Source of the DNA: G963664585 sp963664585
GTDB lineage: Bacteria; Bacillota; Clostridia; Oscillospirales; Ruminococcaceae
DNA length: 64,000 nt
Reading direction: 5' to 3'
NCBI GenBank assembly: GCA_963664585.2
Contig: CAXXEO010000009.1
Coordinates: 142,672 to 206,671, forward strand
Shown here: positions 61,441 to 64,000 of the stretch, in pieces
How positions within the stretch are numbered: the stretch's first letter is position 1
How the letters are laid out: every line of letters begins with the position of its first letter
Program-made: the position numbers and the translations under genes
The notes under the pieces: generated by a model
The model's database searches: none
Seen by the model: only the letters and a program-made list of their open reading frames with translations
Told to the model about the DNA's origin: nothing

Positions 61441-61671
61441 AAGCTTTAGGCAATTTTTTGAAGTAGTCCAATCCCTAAAAAAGTCCTGATTTGGAGATCT
61501 TTAAAGACAACCAGCATGAGCATGTTGGTTTGGTCTTGCAGCGCTTTGGTAGCATTCTTGGCCTTTTGTGCGTATCGTTACAAGACTGGAAAGGTGCATG
61601 TAACAAAGAGTTGAGAACTTTTATAAAGCTTGGTTGTTAGGTTGCACTGGTCTATCAACCCTACAAAATGA

Positions 61672-61710
61672 AAATGCAGTGGTGGGCAGGCAGCACCCCA
61701 CCGCATTTTT
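61672..61710 (+). terminator. Terminator-like hairpin in the 61.4-62.0 kb gap
   Basis: AAATGC...GGTGGG pairs with CCCACC...GCATTT (3-base bulge), ending in TTTTT. It probably ends the enolase-family transcript. The 61441-61671 stretch holds no gene I can support. Confidence 0.6.
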
Positions 61711-61739
61711 ATGAAAGAAATACATATAGAAGGGGCAAA

Positions 61740-61862
61740 TTGAATACTGACATGGGAGCAGTTAAACTGCTGGCGATTTTTGTGATCATGTTTTTTGTTT
61801 TTTCGGTGCTCAAAAAGCTTTTTGATAAATTACGGTGGGGACAAAGTGGATCGAACTCTTGA
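61740..61862 (+). CDS. Possible 40-residue membrane peptide
   Basis: TTG 61740 (or ATG 61752) begins a short protein with one membrane segment, VKLLAIFVIMFFVFSVLKKL, and a basic end. AGAAGGGG lies about 8 bases before the TTG. It may be a real small membrane peptide or chance coding; no homologue recognised. Confidence 0.35.
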   Translation: MNTDMGAVKLLAIFVIMFFVFSVLKKLFDKLRWGQSGSNS

Positions 61863-62058
61863 CCTTACGAATGTGAACGATATGCTCTCCCCAATTGTGT
61901 TTTTATCGCGTTTGTGAAGACAATTACCCACAAGCGCGTATGTTGGGTTGGTGCCGTTCGATGTTTAAGATTGGACCTAATTCACGAGTGCTTGTTGACC
62001 CAGCTACAGTTTTTTGCTATTCTTTTCTTATATTTACAAGTAGTTAGGAGAGCTTTCT

Positions 62059-62553
62059 GTGTTAGATAATGGAGAACACGAATCTATCGATGAGATTTTT
62101 CATAGGCTAAATGCCAAGGCCGATATCCTCTATCGACTTGTTATGTGGCTTAGTGATTACATGTCCAAGGCAAACGATTATGGCACAGGTCAACTGATGA
62201 ACATGGTGGAAATTCATACGCTGACGGCCATTGAAGAGAATCCAGGCATCACCGTAACTGAAATTTCGAAGACATGGAACAAGACAAAGGGCGCCGTATC
62301 CCAGACTGTAACTAAGTTGGCGTCAAAAGGCTTCGTCAGCAAAGTGAAACTACCCGAAAACGCAAAAACCGTGTTGCTGTTTCCAACCGAAAGCGGAAAG
62401 ACTCTCAGCAAGGCACATAAAACAAGCGATGCCATTGATCTTACGAAAGGCATGGAATATCTTCTTAAAAAACATACGATGGAAGAAATAGATGTTTTTT
62501 ATAGAGTTGCTAACACATATTTAGAAATGTTTAAACTATATTACAATGATTGA
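62059..62553 (+). CDS. MarR-family regulator
   Basis: A 164-residue regulator with the MarR winged HTH: MVEIHTLTAIEENPGITVTE, then ISKTWNKTKGAVSQTVTKLA, then the wing KGFVSKVKLPENAKTVLLFP, flanked by dimerisation helices. GTG 62059 has AGGAGAG upstream. It is followed by a terminator and 240 AT-rich bases before the PatB-like gene. It may control that gene, though no operator is evident. Confidence 0.9.
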   Translation: MLDNGEHESIDEIFHRLNAKADILYRLVMWLSDYMSKANDYGTGQLMNMVEIHTLTAIEENPGITVTEISKTWNKTKGAVSQTVTKLASKGFVSKVKLPENAKTVLLFPTESGKTLSKAHKTSDAIDLTKGMEYLLKKHTMEEIDVFYRVANTYLEMFKLYYND

Positions 62554-62590
62554 ATATAGTTTATCATATATACCATATTGAATTAGTTTA

Positions 62591-62626
62591 AAGACGCTAA
62601 AATTGAATTTATAGCGTCTTTTTTGT
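62591..62626 (+). terminator. Terminator of the MarR gene
   Basis: AAGACGCTA pairs with TAGCGTCTT around a 12-base loop, followed by TTTT. The 62627-62864 gap is the AT-rich leader of the next gene. Confidence 0.85.
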
Positions 62627-62864
62627 TTATTTATCACTAACAATATATGTTAAAAATGTAAATATATATTAAATCAATCATATATATTCCAAAAAGCCTA
62701 GACTATATTCATGTTAATTGTGAAAAATGTTAATATACAGGCATAAATCTTAGTATATATAATTATTGACAAATTATGAAGGCAAATATATAATTAAAAA
62801 AACTATTGTTTAGCATCTAAATAATATTTGCAATTTGATACCATGAAATGGAGAATAACTAAAT

Positions 62865-64000
62865 ATGTGCTATGATTTCGAAACCGTGGTTAACCGAAAT
62901 AATTCAGGCGCTCTGAAGTGGGATTTGATGAAACAGGTTAAACCTGATGTTGGAGACGACATTGTTCCTTTTTCCGTAGCGGATATGGAATTAAAAAACC
63001 CACCCGAAATCATTTCGGGACTGCAAGAGTATCTGAATACAGCCGTTTTAGGCTATACGGGGGCCACCGACGACTATTATCATTCTGTATGTAGTTATTT
63101 AAAGCGTAAACACAACTGGGAAATTAAGAGAGAGTGGATCTTAGTATCGCCCGGCGTCGTACCTGCTCTGTATGACATTGTAAAAGCTTTTACGAAACCT
63201 AATGATGGCATTATCATCATGTCCCCCGTATATTATCCCTTTACCTCGGCAGTTCAAAATTCCGGCAGAACGCTAGTCAAAAACAGCTTAATTTGTGATG
63301 AAGGCCGATATACCATTGACTTCGCTGATTTAGAATTAAAAGCTAAACAGCCTGAAAACAAGCTTTTAATTCTCTGCAGCCCTCACAACCCGGTTGGCCG
63401 CGTTTGGACAAAAGACGAGTTAATCAAACTGGGTCGCATTTGCATTGACAACGACGTATTGATTATATCTGATGAAATTCATTTTGATTTTGTGTCCGAC
63501 GGATATAAGCATACGATATTTGCTTCAATCTCAGATGAATTTGCCCAAAATTCCATTATTTGTACCGCCCCTAGCAAAAGCTATAACCTTGGTGGCGTTC
63601 AAGTATCGAATATTATTATCCCAAATGATAATATTCGTGAAACTTTATCTAAATACAACGAAGAAACAGGCAGATTTGTGCTGAATATTTTTGCTTATAA
63701 AATCGGTGAAATTGCTTATACGCAATGTGATGAGTGGTTCCAACAGCTTCATGAGCTTCTTGAGGTCAATAAGCATCTGGTCGAAGACTTTTTCACTCAA
63801 AATATTCCCGAAATTACAGTTTCAACGTTGGAAGGAACTTATCTGATGTGGCTGGATTGCCGCAAGTTGGGCATGGATACAAAAGATCTTGAACATTTTA
63901 TGCAGCAAGAGGCCCAATTGTTCCTCGATGAAGGATACATATTTGGCGACGAGGGCTCCGGTTTTGAACGCATCAATATAGCTTGCCCTACAAAAGTACT
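62865..64000 (+). CDS. PatB/MalY-family PLP aminotransferase (C-S lyase), cut by the window end
   Basis: A fold-type I PLP enzyme, 378 codons before the window edge; family length is about 390, so only a short C-terminal piece is missing. PatB/MalY features: WDLMKQVKPDVGDDIVPFSV, ADMELKNPPEI, LCSPHNPVGRVW, ISDEIHFDF and the PLP lysine in TAPSKSYNLGG. Such enzymes cleave cystathionine or other cysteine conjugates, or act as transaminases. GGAG precedes ATG 62865. It lies downstream of a MarR regulator. Confidence 0.92.
   Translation, partial: MCYDFETVVNRNNSGALKWDLMKQVKPDVGDDIVPFSVADMELKNPPEIISGLQEYLNTAVLGYTGATDDYYHSVCSYLKRKHNWEIKREWILVSPGVVPALYDIVKAFTKPNDGIIIMSPVYYPFTSAVQNSGRTLVKNSLICDEGRYTIDFADLELKAKQPENKLLILCSPHNPVGRVWTKDELIKLGRICIDNDVLIISDEIHFDFVSDGYKHTIFASISDEFAQNSIICTAPSKSYNLGGVQVSNIIIPNDNIRETLSKYNEETGRFVLNIFAYKIGEIAYTQCDEWFQQLHELLEVNKHLVEDFFTQNIPEITVSTLEGTYLMWLDCRKLGMDTKDLEHFMQQEAQLFLDEGYIFGDEGSGFERINIACPTKV

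Overview
The window is most consistent with a low-GC, spore-forming anaerobic Firmicute of the class Clostridia (Oscillospirales/Ruminococcaceae-like by gene style). Pointers are TTG/GTG starts with strong Shine-Dalgarno sites, a clustered argCJBD operon, a BclA-like collagen-repeat protein, a PC4-like YdbC protein, an MFS-LuxR regulator and a glycine riboswitch. The genus is an inference; there is no rRNA or complete tRNA to anchor it.

Region 1 (1-18.4 kb) is an integrated island. Its left part carries recombination genes: a DUF5681-type protein, an excisionase-like HTH, a serine recombinase, a Tn916-type tyrosine integrase and YdbC. Its centre is a defence cluster: type I restriction-modification (hsdR, hsdM, hsdS), an ImmA/IrrE peptidase translationally coupled to hsdS, a PUA/EVE-like plus Mrr endonuclease, and a three-gene unit. 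That unit is an RNase HI-RnlA fusion toxin, an RnlB-like antitoxin and a TPR-cold-shock-domain protein. Next comes a compact cassette (XRE regulator, two tiny ORFs, an unknown protein, a caspase-like protease) bracketed by two ~142-bp direct repeats. The second repeat runs straight into the 3' half of a tRNA-Thr(GGT) gene, which marks the right end (attR) of the island and makes the caspase cassette look like a cis-mobilisable element accreted at the tRNA site.

Region 2 (18.7-33.6 kb) is ordinary chromosome: a peptide-binding lipoprotein with an M20 dipeptidase, an IS200-type insertion sequence, the argCJBD arginine operon, an MFS-LuxR one-component regulator, several small envelope proteins and the collagen-like surface protein.

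Region 3 (33.8-45.5 kb) holds the phosphate pair pit/DUF47, two decayed genes (polysaccharide deacetylase and M20 amidohydrolase) and a glycine riboswitch with terminator upstream of a dipeptide-type ABC transporter. The transporter's binding-protein gene is broken by three frameshifts, while its four other subunits are intact. A 3' remnant of a second binding-protein gene follows.

Region 4 (45.5-64 kb) holds a GGDEF-EAL c-di-GMP enzyme, a MerR-controlled ABC-2 exporter, a divergent HxlR/PPOX pair, a MalT-like LuxR regulator followed by secreted and membrane proteins (including DUF3137 and LemA), an enolase-superfamily enzyme, a MarR regulator and a PatB/MalY aminotransferase cut by the window edge. 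Between 29 and 52 kb, five copies of a 105-107-bp palindromic intergenic repeat (MITE-like or structured RNA) recur. The best candidates for undescribed biology are the RNase HI-RnlA/RnlB/TPR-CSD operon, the repeat-bracketed caspase cassette and this repeat family.
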